From positions 2,794,001 through 2,858,000 of the forward strand of contig JAJNNQ010000137.1 of the NCBI GenBank assembly GCA_027886175.1: a stretch of 64,000 nt of DNA. The letters run 5' to 3'. Positions 1 to 14,325 of this stretch are shown here, piece by piece. The notes under the pieces were generated by a model. The model was given only the letters and a program-made list of their open reading frames with translations, searched no databases and had not been told where the DNA came from. The stretch comes from Phylloscopus collybita (Eukaryota; Chordata; Aves; Passeriformes; Phylloscopidae). Numbering within the stretch: position 1 is the stretch's first letter; each line of letters starts with the position of its first letter. The position numbers and the translations under genes are program-made.

Positions 1-3000
1 TGTGCAGTTTGCATTTTTACTTCAGTTATTTTGGCTGGTTTAGTCTATCTTGTCACATCCACACCAGGATACACATTATCCTCACCTTAAATGGAAACCT
101 AATACAACTTCCATGGCCCTGAGGGCAGGATGAGGGTTGTTCCAGTTAGGTGTTGTAGAGAGCACAGTAAGCAGAGTGCTGCTCCAGTCTGGAAATGAAA
201 GGGAATATTCCTCACCAACCCCCTGACACAATTATTCCCTCGTAGCAGAAGTTACTTTAATTCCTTTTGCCAAAAAAATGCTGATAAAGCAGAGGCTGTT
301 AAGAGGGAAATCCGTAAGGAGTCTGGAAAGTGTGATGTAAGGATTAGTAATAGAATTAGCAAGCTGCTGTAGCAGTTCTGCTACAGTTTGGCTTTAATTA
401 CAACACCTCAAACATAATCATCATCATTCCTTGTCTCACTGCAGTGCTGTGCTGTAGTCTGAATCAGTTTTGTCTTCTCTCTGTTACTGTCCTTTTAAAT
501 ACTTCTAAAATTCTTTTAATCACTCATTTTTCATGAAGTTTTTCACTCAGTTTTTCAGATATAGTTAAGGAAGGGTTGTGCCTTTTTAACTTCAGATCAA
601 AATGATGCTTAGCTGTGTCCCCCTGTACATGCACCATACACCCTCTTTAGAAATATCCAGTACTGAGCTTTTAAAGCACATAGATGCCCAGTTCATTGTA
701 TCCATGCTGGATTTTTGCCCTTGGGTGTGGAACTCAACTGCCTGGGCCAGAATTAGGAAATACTTCCTACATGTGATGCAAAAAAAACCCCCCTGGATCA
801 CAGGGCAGAGCTCCTTTTCCACTAGAGTGGGACAGAGTGAGACTGAAAAGGCTGGGGGGGCCCTTGAGGTGTTGAGAAGGTGGCAGGGGTGTGGATGTAA
901 TTCTGGAATCTGGAATCTGAATAAGCACTGGAGAGAGAGACCCTCCAGAGGGACCTCGTTTGTGACACATTGGACAGGGATTTGGGCATCAGTTGCTCTG
1001 AGGTGGTGTGTGCCTGGCAGGCAGCACAGAGAAGCTCAGGGTTGGTGTGGAAAAGCCTGTTGGGTACCAAGAGCCACACAAAAGATCCAGAGATGGGTTC
1101 AGCCTCACATTTTGCATCTGTGCTGCTCCAGTTTTCCAGAGTGGTGTGAAGCTGAAGGCTGAACAGGCACAGAAAGGGTCTCTCCTGGTTTTCAGGTGGT
1201 GCTTCAGTGTCCAGTGGAAGGTGGTGACCACCAGGACTTCTGTGCAGCCTTGTTCTGGAAAGGGCTCTGGTGTTGGCATGGATTTTGGTGGATTTCAGGC
1301 TCTTCCAGGGCACTTAGTGGTGTTTAGGCTGCGTTTTGATTGCAGAAAAGTTTAGGTGAGAAGCAGGTTCCCTCACGCCAGCTGGGACACCTTTGACTGT
1401 GGTACAGCACATGCTGAATGCCCCAGCAGCTACTGAGTAGAAAGTTCTGTCACTCCAAAGTCTAGGCACCTAAATCCTGCCAAAATCTAGGCAGAACTGA
1501 GACAGGCCACGTGGCTGGATGCCTGCAGACTCATGGCAGGGGACACTGTGGACAGCCATGTCTCCTGCCTGGTGCTGCATCACCAGTGAAACAGGACTGG
1601 CCTTCCCAGAGCTCCAGCCCTGTGTGTGTTGCACCAACACAAGAAAAAATTCTGTGGCTCGGTACTGATGGAAACCTAACTTAATTTTCCTGTTAATGAG
1701 GCTGTAATTGCAGTCCATTGCTGTTATCATAGTTCAGCTGATTTCCCTCCTTGGCTGAGGATGCACTGTTTCCCCTCGGTGCTGTTTTCCCCTCGGTGCT
1801 GGAAGGGTTGGTGAGTGTGAGAGGCAGATCTGACCTAACTGGGGTTGCTCCCACCTTGGCCCTGCTGCAGGTGCTGCCTGAAACCTCCATCCCAACACCC
1901 ACCCAGAGCTCTCCTCCCAGCTCCTGCTTTACACGTGGACTTTGGAGAGCAAATGTTCAAGCGACTGTCAGGTTTTATATTTAAAGACTTTCCGCTTCTA
2001 TTTTTTTTTTTTTTTTTCTAAAGCTTTACTCTGTCAAGGCCTGTGCAGCTGGCGTTACACAGCACATACTTTATTATCCCAGTCATCACTTCAACCATTT
2101 AATCCTTTTAACCTTCACAGTGGCTACAGTAGGAATTATGGGGAGTGAATTTCCTCGGGCACTGTTAAAACCGCAAAGAAATCCAGAGTAGTTTCATGAA
2201 AAAAAAAAAGGGATTTCTTGATGAAACTGTTTGCAAAGGACTGGAAGGGGTGAGAGAAATGAGAAGTCAGTCCAGCTGCAGGGAAATGGCTGTGGGGACA
2301 CCACTATGGGCTGGCAGCTGCCACATTCCTGCACCCAACGTCCCAGACCTGTTCCAACCACAAGGAAGTTAATTCAGAACAGTCGGCCCTGCTGGGCAGG
2401 GAAAGGACCTTGCTGCCAGATGCTGTTTGTGTTGTACATTATCTCCATAGGTTTTGCATCTGTCTTTGCTGCAGTTTCATTTTCTGCCTTCAAAATTCCC
2501 TTTTTCTCATTGTGTCTAGTAAATTAATTTGAATTTGCAAAATAGTACAAAGTGACATTAGGATGTGCCTGTTAACAGAGGAGAATAAATTAATTACACG
2601 CTGTGAACTAACTGAACTCATTTAGTAATTGATGAATTAACTTAATATGTCTGTTACAAACAGGAGAGCTTGAATACTGGCAGAATAAACAGTGAAATCT
2701 CTCATTGACTGAATCACTGTGGGGTTTTTTAGGTTTATTTTTCCTTAGTTTAGTAGTGGCCACATTTTTAGAATTAGGAAGTTATACCAGTCATTTGCAA
2801 TTTAAGGTTCACCTCTGTGATTCCATCCTACACCACTTCCAGACTAACATCTGCTTCTTGAATTCATTGGAGACTTTGATTAAGCTTTTTCTTAACCAAA
2901 TACTAACACTGGTTCTTCATCCTTCTTTTCTTACGCTGGTCAAACTTCCAACAGCATCAGTCATGTTTCCCTTTGAGGTTCCATTCTGACTGGATGGTGG

Positions 3001-4636
3001 TGATTCTGGGGGTTTTATAATCTTTCTTAATCATATTTTTAATTGCACTCTGGTGTTAGGTTCTCTGTGTGCACATTCTGCATCTTCTCTCTTCCCAGAT
3101 TTCCCTTGCAGTGATGGATTTGATAATTCTCTCTTTCTCTCTGTAGTCAGGTTCCAGACCTGCACCTGTGTGCATCATTTTGTTTTCCTTCCAGGATGTT
3201 TATGTGGCTTGTACACGTGGATTGATAGCAATCTGCTGCAGCTCTGTGTCAACAGAAAGGAGCTTTCTCCCATGCCAGCCCTCTGTAAATGCCACAAAAA
3301 CACCTTTGTATTTAAACCTCTATTTTAAAACTTTCTATGATGCCTACAGTAGAAAGGCTGTTAATCTGCCTTTATATCAGGTTTTATTGTCTTATTATTC
3401 CTTATACTTTCTCTCTGTTTTTTATGTCTCTCTTTCCTGCCTCAGGCAGTAAACTAGAAACCAAGCTCATTTTATTCTGTTTTATATGAAGCTTCTAGAT
3501 CAGTGTGTCTTGATCCGTGACAGGGACTCTGTCCTGCTACAGTAGTTTTCCTTCCTTGGAAATCACTGGGAAGGTAAACACCTGCTGCACAAACTGAGTT
3601 TCTCAGGTCTCAGAAAAAAAACAGAACTTCATCCATCCTTTAATGCTCCAATTTTGAGATGCTGACCTCATTTGTAGCTTCACAAAGTGGAGCCAGTTAT
3701 GGGGAGGAGACAAAGAAGATCACGAGTAATTCAGATTTATGCATGATATGTTTTCTGATGGACAGGGACATAATTTTCTAATGCAACTAAAGTTGTCTAA
3801 TGGATGTTGTAGATCAAAGCAAAAACTAGTCTGTAAAACAAATTTTATTTTCAGAATCCACCAGCCCCTTTTCCCATCCCTTGCCTGGCTGTGTTCAATA
3901 CATGGAGCATTATGTTGTCCTCTAATTAGCTCTGTAATTTCCATGGCGTGTGCCAGCATCAGTGTTTATTTTTGAAGCACAATGTCTGCTTTTATCCTCA
4001 TGATGTGACTGTCCTGTCCCAGAAGTCACATGCACAAACTGAGTAGTAAAAGGGGATGAGGAGTAAGGATCAGTAAATATTCTAAGCTCTGTGTGGTTGT
4101 GCAGTTGTAATTGATCCCAGCACTGCCAGATGCTCACCAGCTGATCCAGATGATCCTTGCTCAGCATTCAGTGAAGATCCCTCTCATCTCCTGGATCTTC
4201 CAGTCCCTAGCATGGCTAACAGGGCATTGATCAATCCCTAAAATCTTTATTTTTACCATAACTGTGTGACTTCTCTGCATTTCATGAGGGGAAGCTGAAG
4301 TGGAAATGCAAACACACTTCAGTTTGTTTTATTTTAATCAGACATTTAAATCAACCATTTTATAAATTCCAGGTGCTGATCTCAGGAGGGCATCTTGCAT
4401 GTGCCAGAGGAGGAACATATGGTTTGAGGGAAAACCTGCTTATAAATCTGTGCAAATTGAAAGGTAAATAATTTCTGTTTCCAGTACATTGATGGAGTAA
4501 GATCTCTGCACTGGTTATTTTTCCTGCTATCAAGTATGTAGTATATAAATATATCTGGCATATGTATTTGTCACTGTGCAGCAGCAGACTGTAGGAAGTG
4601 AGTATCTTTTAAGAAGTATTGATTTCTGCTTCATGC
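1..4636. other. No gene seen: AT-rich unique DNA
   Basis: I see no coding exon with family resemblance, no splice-bounded open frame and no recognisable transposon here. Simple-sequence runs include a poly(T) near 1999-2018 and an A-run near 2199-2209. Open frames on both strands overlap one another and are short, as expected by chance. It may be intergenic or intronic. Confidence 0.6.
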
Positions 4637-4735
4637 AATCACAGAATGGTTTGGCTTGGAAGGGACCTTCAAGACTATCCAACCCTCTGCTATGGGAAGG
4701 GACACCTTCCATTATCCCAGGTTGCTCAGTGCCCC
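4637..4735 (-). mobile_element. CR1 LINE 3'-end fragment
   Basis: The segment begins with the reverse complement of the CR1 terminal repeat (aatcacagaatgg) followed by 'ttggaagggacctt' and 'gggacaccttcca', which is the characteristic avian CR1 3' untranslated end in reverse orientation. It breaks off after about 100 bp, as expected for a 5'-truncated LINE copy. Confidence 0.85.
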
Positions 4736-7700
4736 ATCTGGCTTCTTTGCTTCTTCAGCATAACAAGGAGAAGGTTCTAAAGTGCTTTGTTTCACTCTGA
4801 AAATATTCCTGGCTTGGGTTTCAGGTTGGTTTTTTTTTTTTTTGCAGTGTCATAAGTGATGGGAGGAGTACAGAACATTTGTCTGAGACTGAAAGGTCCT
4901 CTGCAGTGTGTTCCTGAGGCGTGGGAATTAAACTGAGGTTAAAACTTGAAGTGGTCTGATTGAACTTCCCTATCTTTCTTAATTGTTATCTTCTTTTTTG
5001 TGTGATAATTTTAATTTCGCTTCCTCTTGAGTAATCGTGGAGTAGTCTTGAGTTTGTTTTATATCAGACAAAAAAAAACAAACCCAAACCCCACAGACTA
5101 ATAAATGGTTTTGTGCTGTTTATTGTCATTTTTTAAAGATACATAAGAGCAGCTCCTTCCAGGTCACTATCCATGCTTTGACAGACAAAGTGCCATGCTG
5201 ATGTGTGGAGCAGCACAAATTAATCCCGTGCTGGAAGATAAGCAGAGGGTTTGAGAGCTCACTTTGTAGGGGCAGAGGTGGCTTTGGTCCAGCTGGTGGC
5301 ACGAGGGTACAAACAGCAGGTGTGGCTTTGGAGTGCTTCATGACAGGGGCATTTCTGCTCAGGGGTGGGATTAGAGCTTCTATTGACACTTACATAACAG
5401 CCAGGGTGCCAGGGTGGTTGCTAAAAATTACTCTCATCGCTCTTACATCCCAAAAGCTGTAAGTCAGAGGAACTATTTTAAGCTGAAGAAATATTTTGGT
5501 GGGGGTTTTTTTATTATTTTTATTTTTAATGGCCCTTGTTTTTTTTCTCCCAGACCCCACTGAGATTATTTTAAACGTGTCAGGCAGCGGTGGCAATGGG
5601 AAGTGTTTTATAATGTAAGACAGGGACAATCAACAGTGAGTTTTGTTGTGGGTGGCTGCTTCATTATCATACCCTCATTAACATACCTCAGCAATCAGCA
5701 GGGAATTACAATTTTTATTGTGGCTGTCCTGTCCGATTTCTAAAATACAGCATCAGCTGCTTTTATCCAGCAAATGGTGATCCATTTGAAAACAAAACAA
5801 AACAAAACACTGTTTTCCTGCCTCTGCTGCCCCAAAGGTTGGTGTTTTGCAGAAGGAGCAGTCAGCTGCTATGGTGATGGGCACAGGGTGGGAATGTGGA
5901 CAGAAATAGAGGGAGGCTGGAGGCAAACTGTTCCTGCTTCCTTATGGTTTCAGTAGCCCTCTCTGAATTGGATGGAGACTGATTCCAAGGATTTTGCAGG
6001 TTATTTGTGGCTTTCTGCTTCAAATTCTCGAAATTAGCACAAAATAATACTCAGGCAAAAAGGAGAGTGAGATTGTTAAATGGATGATGTTTGTACAGGA
6101 TGTATGTAATTCCCTGCAGAGCAGCTTGTGCCCGTTGTGCTGGGATTTGGATGCACAGAAATCTCCCTCCTCCCATCCAGACTGAAGTCAGTCTTTGGTA
6201 ATGCATAATTCATATCCTGAAGCCTTTGTCACAAAAACATCTTACTGCCTCTTCCCCAGCTTGATAAGCCTGCATTTGTATTTTTAGGATTTCCTTCCCT
6301 GCTAATCCCCAAAAATCATCCTGATGAGGTTTCAAAACAGAGTTCAGAGTAAATCTGAGACAACTTTTACGTCAAGGAGGTTGCTCTGTGCAGCAGGTGA
6401 TTCTCTGGCAGCTGCTATTTATGGATTCTGCCTCCGCAGAGAATTACTTCCCTGTGGCACCACTGCCACAGCCAGTGCTCAAGTGGACTGCAGCTCGAGG
6501 GATTCTACCAGGAGGTTTGGATGTATCTTTGGATACATCTCACAAGGAGTGCCTACACACACATTTTGTTATGAAACAAAGACAGCAGGGTGGGGAGATT
6601 TTTTTGGTGAATTTTTGGTGAGCTCTAATCCAAAATTACTCTTTCCGTAGGGAACATGGTTTAGTGATGGGTTAGTGGCACACCTCGATTGCCTGTTCTG
6701 CCTGTGAGTGCAGTCACACAAGTACAGATTGTGAGGAGTCATAAAACGTGGTTTAAAAGTCTGTGTAAAACCTGGAGGAAAAGAAAAACGATTCTCAAGT
6801 TGTATTTAATTCATCTCTTTGCAGAACAACACAGAGGAGAATAATTCAAACAGCTTGTGGTGTTGCCTTCTTCCAGGTTCTGAGGACAAAACTGTCAGTA
6901 ATGAATTGTTCCAGAAGTACACAAGTAAGGCTCTACATGGTAGAGGCTGTTTTTTCTCAGGTACAGCACATCCTTGTTCCTCCTTGGTATCAGTTCATGT
7001 AAATACCTTATAGCCATCAGGCCTTTCCTGCTCAAAGCTTTGAGGAGCTTAGAAAGTACAAAGATAAATGTGTGGTGTGCCTGTATCATGGGTAAACTGG
7101 ATGTTTCACTGGTGGGAAATAATTGCCTTCATTTGAGGGCTCTTTGCCTGTTCAGAGGAATGTTCCCCAGGTCATTTCACTTCTCAGTGCAGCTAAGCAA
7201 AGCACAGGAAGGAATGTGAAGTACTGTCATCAGTGTAGGGATCTCTTCAGTAATGGTTTGTCATTATTTTCCTCCTAAATGACCCAAATGCTTTTTTTTT
7301 TTTTTCCCCTCACTGTTTAATATCAAGCCACCACAGACCTTCTGGTGATATTAAATTCCAGCTCTGGAGGCTTTGATTGTTTCTTGCACGCTGCTCATTT
7401 TAAGACGACAGAATTGTTCAGTGAGAGGAATTCAGATGGAAAAATTCAGGCAAACAGGCCTGTGGGGAAGGTTGAGCTTTGTGTAAAAATCCAGTAAAAC
7501 TGGAGTAAGAACCTCAGAGTTCAGTGTATTGATTTTCTCGTGAAAGTTCAAGAACTGTGCTTCCTTGCAGGCTGAAACTCATCTCAGCTCCTCATGACCA
7601 GCTGAGCAAGAGAGATGGGATTTGATGCTATCCAAGGTGTAATTCCACAGTTCATGTCTTTTGCTAGTGCCAGCTTAATCAGTTTCTGCCCACTCCCAGC

Positions 7701-8681
7701 CATTCATTTCCAGCCCAGCAGCAATGCAGTGCCACCTCTTCCCTGACTGTGTGGAAAACCAGATGACTGAAAATAACTCGGTCAAGAAAAGAAACGCTTC
7801 ATTTTTTCTTTTTTATTTTGTATTAGAATCATTTGAATGAATTTCATGGCCCACAGGCAGTCCTATTGGTTCTGCTGAAGGTGACAAGAAGTGCAGCATC
7901 AGAGGCAGCAGTGAGCACTGGAGGGTGTCCCAGTGCTGTGTGATCTTGCTGTCAACAAAAATCTGCTCTGGGACCATATCCTGAATGAAGGGCTAGCCAC
8001 AGGATTATTTATTGAACTGCTGCTTTTTATTTATTTTATTACGGAAGATTAACATCTTCTTGTTAGGGCAGGTTTATTTTTTTTTTTTACTTGAGATAAA
8101 CCATCTCTGTGAGAAGTCAGTCAGCTTTGTAGACAGCCATGAATGTCAATAAAGTCTTGGCAAACACAGTAGGTATTTATTCAGCCTTGCAAATTAAAAA
8201 CATTTTTCCTGCTTGTTTAGTGAAGGGAACAAAAAAAGACAAATTACAGAGCGGATGAGCTCTCTTGATAGTTGGAATTCATTAAACTGGTGGTGAAAAC
8301 GCTGGGGGATTGATGGTGCAGAAAAAGAAAAGATAAAGCAGCTTTTCCCCAATAGCTGTGGTTTAAGTTCAAGTTGAAAATGACCAAAAAAAAAAAAAAA
8401 AGCCCTTAAAGACGTGTGTAACTGACTTCACAATCCCAGTTTCTGTCTGGGCAGACAGTTCTTTCTCACTGCAGTTAGTATTAATTGGTTTTTTCAGTTG
8501 ACAGATAATTTCTCAGTGCCTCCTCCATCTCCATCATGCCATGGGGTGTCTGCAGCAGCTCATAAATGGGATCCATGGCCAGACCTTAAGTAGGAAGTTC
8601 ACACAGTCCCTTCCCGTGGTACAGACAGAGCCTTTCTGCAGACTTGTCACTCTGTCATCTTCCCTCTGCTCCATGTTCTAT

Positions 8682-8683
<2 letters not shown>
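4736..8683. other. No gene seen: AT-rich unique DNA
   Basis: Apart from short runs, such as an AAAAC-type repeat at about 5793-5808 and several T or A tracts, I see no gene, RNA gene or dated repeat in this stretch. Confidence 0.55.

Positions 8684-8725
<42 letters not shown>
8684..8725. repeat. Long poly(A) run
   Basis: About 42 consecutive A residues follow a short TATTATT stretch. No LINE or SINE body was recognised just upstream, so this may be a slipped mononucleotide repeat or the tail of an unrecognised retrocopy inserted in + orientation. Confidence 0.9.
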
Positions 8726-8729
<4 letters not shown>

Positions 8730-10374
8730 TTAAAAAGTTAGAGTAAGTTGAGCAGTTTGTCAGCTGGGATGTTCTCACAGGCCATTGTCTGCAGATTCCA
8801 GGCTGGCCCTGCCTTTCAGATGGGTCGTAAAGCTGTCGTGAGTGCAGCTCTTAACAAAATCCATTTACACGGCTCCTGTTATGGCAGAGCAGGGAAAGGA
8901 AGCAGTAGGACTTAACTTTTTAATGAATTTTCTGTACAGAATCATTAGTCCACCATGGAAGTCTTTCCAAGTTGGACCCAGTGCATGTTCTGTCTGATTA
9001 TCCCTGATTAATGAGATAAAGTGCCACAGTTGTCACTTGGAGGCACAGACAGTTCTCATGTCATTCCAAGTGCAGGAATTCTTCAGGAATGCATCATTGG
9101 AAGAAAGAGGGTTCCCTAGTAAGTGTTCAAATGCAGTTAAACCACCTGTAAATCACTAAAATGATTCAACAGCAAAACAAAGCCTTCGCAAACTTCATTC
9201 TTGCAGTGCCTTAATTGCAGACAAAACTTTACTCATACAAGTGATCCCATCAAAGTCAAATAAAAACATGAATTATGAAGCTTATAAGATTAGAGCTTAA
9301 AAGTCACCGACATGTCATTCCCCTAATTTCCTCTGGAGGATTACAGAACACTTAATTTGTAACTGCAGAAACCTAAGCATAATCAGATGCTCTTCCATCT
9401 ACAGTTTTTATCTAAGTCGTTGAATTCTGGGTTTGTTCTTTGCTTGTTTCCCAAGTTCTTACTTGTAAATGTTGAAGACATTAACTCCTCTGTTCTTCTT
9501 CTTCCCAGTTCAGCGAGGAAATTGCCCTCAGCTCTTCCGGTCATTAAATCTGAGAAGGATGGAGCAGCCCAGGATTTGAAAATGTCCTTAAACTTCCAGC
9601 ACCTAATTAGAAGGAGGCATCTTGGAGCAGCACAATAGCTCTCTATCTGCAGTTCATTTGGTTTTCCAATTTAGAAATGACAGTTTACAGCCCTGGTGTG
9701 AGCGTGTTTCTCATTAGCCTGTTCTAGAAACACGCAGAGTTATTACAAGTTTTGAAAGATGCTTTCTTCAAAAGTGCAAATGATATTAAATGGCAGAATT
9801 TGCTCTCTGGAGGTAGCCACATGGAGAAGTTGTGGTCTGCAACCATGCTAAGGCTGGTGGTAAAGGCAGAGCCAGGCACCAGCTGGACTTCACCTTCAGA
9901 TCCTTGGATGTCATGGAGGCAACTGCATGGAAACGATGCTGCAGCAGGAATTAGCCTTGTCCAGGGCAGACAGCTGTGAAGTGCCCCTGCTTTCCTTGTT
10001 TCACAGATGGATCTCAGGTTTCTTGGGCCTTTCTCATGAAGATTTTCTTGGAGAGGAGTGTGTTAGCTGTGCTGCTGACAGATGCTGTTGTGAGAACTGT
10101 CCACACTGGCTTGATTTCCCTCTTCAAGAGTTGGATTCCCAGCCTGAGCTGGTTGGGTTTGTTGTCTTTGTGGTAAATGAAGAGAGAGCTGCATGTCAGC
10201 AGGTGATGAAACTTGAGGAGCAGGTGTGATTATTTTTTTTTTTTATTACATGGTGAGAACATACTTTCTTTACATTCTCCCCTGAAGAGGAGGAGATTGG
10301 GAACGTTTGCCTGTCCTCAGGACTCGACAGATGGGTTCATCTTGGATGGTGGTTTAGGATCTGGAATGTCAGTT
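8726..10374. other. No gene seen
   Basis: The sequence is unique and of mixed composition, with several short overlapping open frames around 9.4-10.2 kb. None shows a domain, a conserved motif or convincing exon boundaries. Confidence 0.5.
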
Positions 10375-10754
10375 CTATAAGGACTGGCTGAGGGTTGAAA
10401 AGAAGACTCAGGGAAGACCTTATTTACCTGAAGAGCAACATTTACCTGCAGGAAGGTTGTGGTGAGGTGGGAATCAGCCTCTTCTCCCAAGTAACAAGTG
10501 ACAGGACAATGGCAAACAGCCTCAAGTTTCACCAGCAGAGGTTCAGGTTGGATATTAGGAAAAATTTCTTCACTGGAAGAGTGGTTAAGCATTGAAACAA
10601 GCTGCGAGTAGTGGTGGAGTCACCACCCCTGGAAGTGTTCAACAAGTGGACATGGCATTTCATGATACAGTTTAGTGAGCTTGGTGGTGTTAAGTCAAAG
10701 GTTGGACTCAACAATCTTGGAGGTCTTCTCCAACCTCAGTGGTTCTGTGGTTCT
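10375..10754 (+). mobile_element. CR1 LINE 3' fragment
   Basis: In the + direction the segment has the CR1 tail landmarks: 'ggttgtggtgaggtggg', 'cttctcccaagtaacaagtg', 'ttggatattaggaaaaattt', 'tggtggagtcacca' and 'ttggactcaacaatcttgg', ending in 'ggttctgtggttct'. The terminal octamer-like repeat marks an intact LINE 3' end; the 5' end is truncated. Confidence 0.9.
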
Positions 10755-13700
10755 TACCAATAAAATCAGCTTTAGCAGGGCTTCCAGAGGCAGGTATGGA
10801 GCACACCTGCAGGAGGGGAGAAAACAAAAGATGCTTCACTCTTCTTGAAAACACTGCAGCAAGGCAAAATTCCAGACTTCAGCGTGGCTGAAGGGAGAAG
10901 AGTTTGGTTCTGCCTGCACTTGAAAGCAGCTTTATTTCACCCATTAGTGTTTCTGTGAGCCTGTGTGGAAGATTCCCAGGCAGCTGCATGCTCAGGGCAG
11001 AGCCCGGGGACACGGGCACAGCTCCGTCCTGCTGCTTCCTGCCTGCTCTGCTCCACACAGGCACTTTTCTGGACAGAAAAGCTGCACAACAAATCCAGTG
11101 CTGATGTGGCCTGGCGTGGTGACAGCTCTTCCAGTAACTGCAGGAACTGCCTGCTTGAGGAGGCCCAGCCTGCTCCGATGGGTTGTTTTCCTTGAAACTG
11201 TTGTTGTGCACCAGATGGGGCAGGCGGTGTCTTTGTGCTTCCCTTTGCCATGCTGACACTTTGTGGTGCCTTCTGTGCCGCTGCCCCGGGGTGATGGGTT
11301 CCTTTCTGAGAGGCTGTGGTGCACCTGAGTGCTTCCCAGGACTCTGGGTCACTGGGAGTGGGGCTGTGCAAACACTCGAGACTTGATGGCTCTGCAGATG
11401 TGCTTCGGCTCTGACGTTCGTTCTGCCAGCTGAGATGAGGAGCTGCAGAGAGGTTATGAAAAAAAAAAAAAAGAAAAAAAGAAAAAAAAATCGGTTTGAA
11501 AGGGAGTAAATTGTCTAGAACACACTTCAGTAGCAGATTTCCAGGAAAGAACCCTCTGTCAGATTTCTTAGAAGCTGTGCTGGCTCCAGGTGCTAAGTGC
11601 CAGGTCTGAATAGCCCATAATCAGCTCAGTCCTTGATGTTTTGGTTTGGAGACAGCACTTTCCCCTTAATTTGCAAATCCCACCTCAGCCAGAGCTAGCT
11701 GACAAGTGGGCAGGTTTCCAGGCTCTCTGCACAACCTTTGGGATGAAAATTCAGCCTTTAGGCACTGATGTGCAGCGTCTGTCACGCTCTGGTCTTCGTG
11801 CTGCTGCTGTTGAAAGGAAGATTTGGTAACATCTTACGTGTTTTTGCTGTCACAAGAGGGAGTTTGCAGCAGTGCTGCCCTTGCTGGACGTAGTCGTGCT
11901 GTGGGCAGAGCTCAGCAGACAGAATGTGTTAATAGAAGACAGCAGCCCAAGCAGGATGAAGGGTCCTTCATTCCTTGTTAAAGCCTTGTACATGTTGTTC
12001 AAGCTTGACTGACAAAATTCCTCTGAGTGACATTGCTGCAAGCAATTCTCCTGCTGTTGGTAGCACTGTAATAGAAAACAGAAGTGAGCGTTCGAGTGAC
12101 TCAAACCAAAATCAAGGATAAGAATAAGAAAAACCCATCAACTGTTCAACAGGAAAAATAAAAACCCGACGTGGCTAGGTATTCTTTTGTGGCATTTCCA
12201 ATTTATTGTTACAGGAATATCCTCCCAGCTAGACTCAAGCTCCCTCAGGAAGCTGGTTTCATATGGTGGTTTAGATTTAACTATTCATTGTCTAGCACCA
12301 TTTGAAATCAGTGTTCTTGGAGGAAGAATGCCTGCCTTCGTCAGGGAACAGGACCCTCGGGAGCCTCAGAGGAAAAGAAGAGAAAGTCAAGATCTTTTTC
12401 CTTGTGTAGTTCTGCCATGCCAATTAACATCCACCACCAAACAAAGTCCCTCAGTGGGACTCTGGGGGTCTGTGACTCAGGTGACCCCTGGGAGGGCAAT
12501 GCAAAGAGTGGTTTCAAAGGCAGAAATTCTGCTGTCATCGTGTTTATAAGTATTTGTAAGTGGTGAGCAACAACTTCTGAACCCAGGAAGGTTTTGAGAC
12601 AGAAACAAGGCAAAAAAGTAAAATACAGTATTGAAGATGTTGATTTTAATAACTAGTAAAAACTACTCCAGCTAGTTCATACAGCATGGTGAGGAATAAG
12701 GAAGGGAACTACATGTGCTCTATATTTTTAACTCCAAACCAGTTTACAGCCTTACTTTAGATCTATTTTTCTTAGCACTTCATCACGCTTGTAAATACTT
12801 TGTACATCTATCATACAAGACAGATAATCAGATTTGAAACAGGTAATTCTGCATTGAAGCACTGGGAGTTCTGGGTACTCTTTGCATCCCTCCTGTGTGT
12901 TTGGCTTTTTGTTGGGGCATGTTTGGCAGATCAGAAGGTGTTGTTTATTCTGTGTGATAAGGCTTGCCAGCATGCAGGTTGGAGGCTGGATGTGCACATG
13001 GAAATGGCCAGCAGCTGAGAGTTAGACCACAGGTGGTTGGGCACATTGTCCAAGTCTGCCGAAATCTGGAGAAGTGTTTCAAGTTGGTATTTTTTGAAGT
13101 ATTTTACTGTATTTAAAAATGTGTGTACCTAATGGTTGATTTTGAAAATTTTCACTGTCTAAACCTTTGTTTTCTCACCAGTGCTTTAATAAGAATTATA
13201 TCAAGTGTTTGGGGATTCTCCGATGTGAAATGCTGTCCAGCACATTCATCCTTGCAGATCTCCATAACCCCTTTAGAGGATGACTGATTTCTTTTGGTGT
13301 TCAGAGTCAATAATAATTTCTAGCACCATTTGAAATCGGTTATAGTGATTGGGGAATTGCACCTCGTGGATTTTTGCACAGGAGGCTCCGGAGAGAAGCT
13401 TTAATGGTATGAAAACAGGGATTTGTGTTATTTTAGTGAACAGAGTTGCTGAATTCAGAAATGCTGCAAGTTTAAACTCTTGAGAGGTGGTGGAGAATTG
13501 TAAAATGTATAACCCAAAATCTTGGTTTAGGTCCTCTGTGTGAAGATGGTCCTTGAGATGGTTCAGAAAGCCTTGCAGTGCTGAGAGGGAAGATCAGGAG
13601 AGATGGTTTTCCCAGTGAGAATAACCAGTGTGGACTTTGGATCAGAGAAGAAGAACCCCACCCTGTTGGTTTAATGATCTGTCTGTGAGGTATGAGGAAA

Positions 13701-14325
13701 TAAAAGGAGCAGCAGGAAACCTTCCAATCTGCAGCTCCCGTACTCTGGACGTGCTGAAGGAAGATCTCGTGGAGGTTTTCCCTGCCAGCCTGAGAGCTTC
13801 TTGCATTCTCCTCTTGTTCACTCCTTAGAGAGTGAGCCACTAACAAGATGAGTCACCTCTCCAAGGGTGTTCAATGTGTAAGAATTTCTCTGAAATTTCA
13901 GCTCTTCAGAGACACTGGCTGGAGGCAGAGTCGAAGGTGGGTCCTGTCCCCAGTTCCAGCAGGGGAATCTCATTATCCGTGAAGATAATCTCTGAAAATC
14001 ATCCTTCAATCAGCTGATTCATTCTACATCCAGCTTTTTGGGAGTTAATAACACCAACCAACCAACAGCAAAGCATGATACACCAACCCACAGCAAGGCA
14101 TCCCTGTAGCAGGGGATGTTTTCCTGGATGTCCTGGTGAATTCAGCAGTGTACTGCTTTTCCCACTATTCCATATGGGGTAACTAAAAAAGAGGGGTTTT
14201 TGTAAACAAGTGGAGCAGCTTTTGAATATTCAAAGGAATTTCTAAGGTTGTGGCTGGTTGTTGGTCTTCCTTTTATCCCCTCCAAATTTTTTTATGTATA
14301 TGAAGATATATTTGAAAGTAAATTG
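10755..14325. other. No gene seen; A-rich run and short dispersed repeat
   Basis: The stretch holds an A-rich tract at about 11459-11491 and two copies of an 18-bp word (12292-12309 and 13320-13337). The frames on both strands around 10.9-11.4 kb overlap heavily in locally GC-richer DNA and show no family features. Confidence 0.5.

Noticed and set aside
602..1313. 186-codon plus and 163-codon minus frames near the left end
   Set aside because: They overlap antiparallel, have no family resemblance and lack exon context.
8684..8725. Poly(A) run as the tail of a processed retrogene
   Set aside because: No gene-like or LINE-like body precedes it, so it is listed only as a mononucleotide run.
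10879..11386. Cluster of 66-157 codon frames on both strands
   Set aside because: Five or more frames cover the same bases, so the open reading reflects composition rather than coding.
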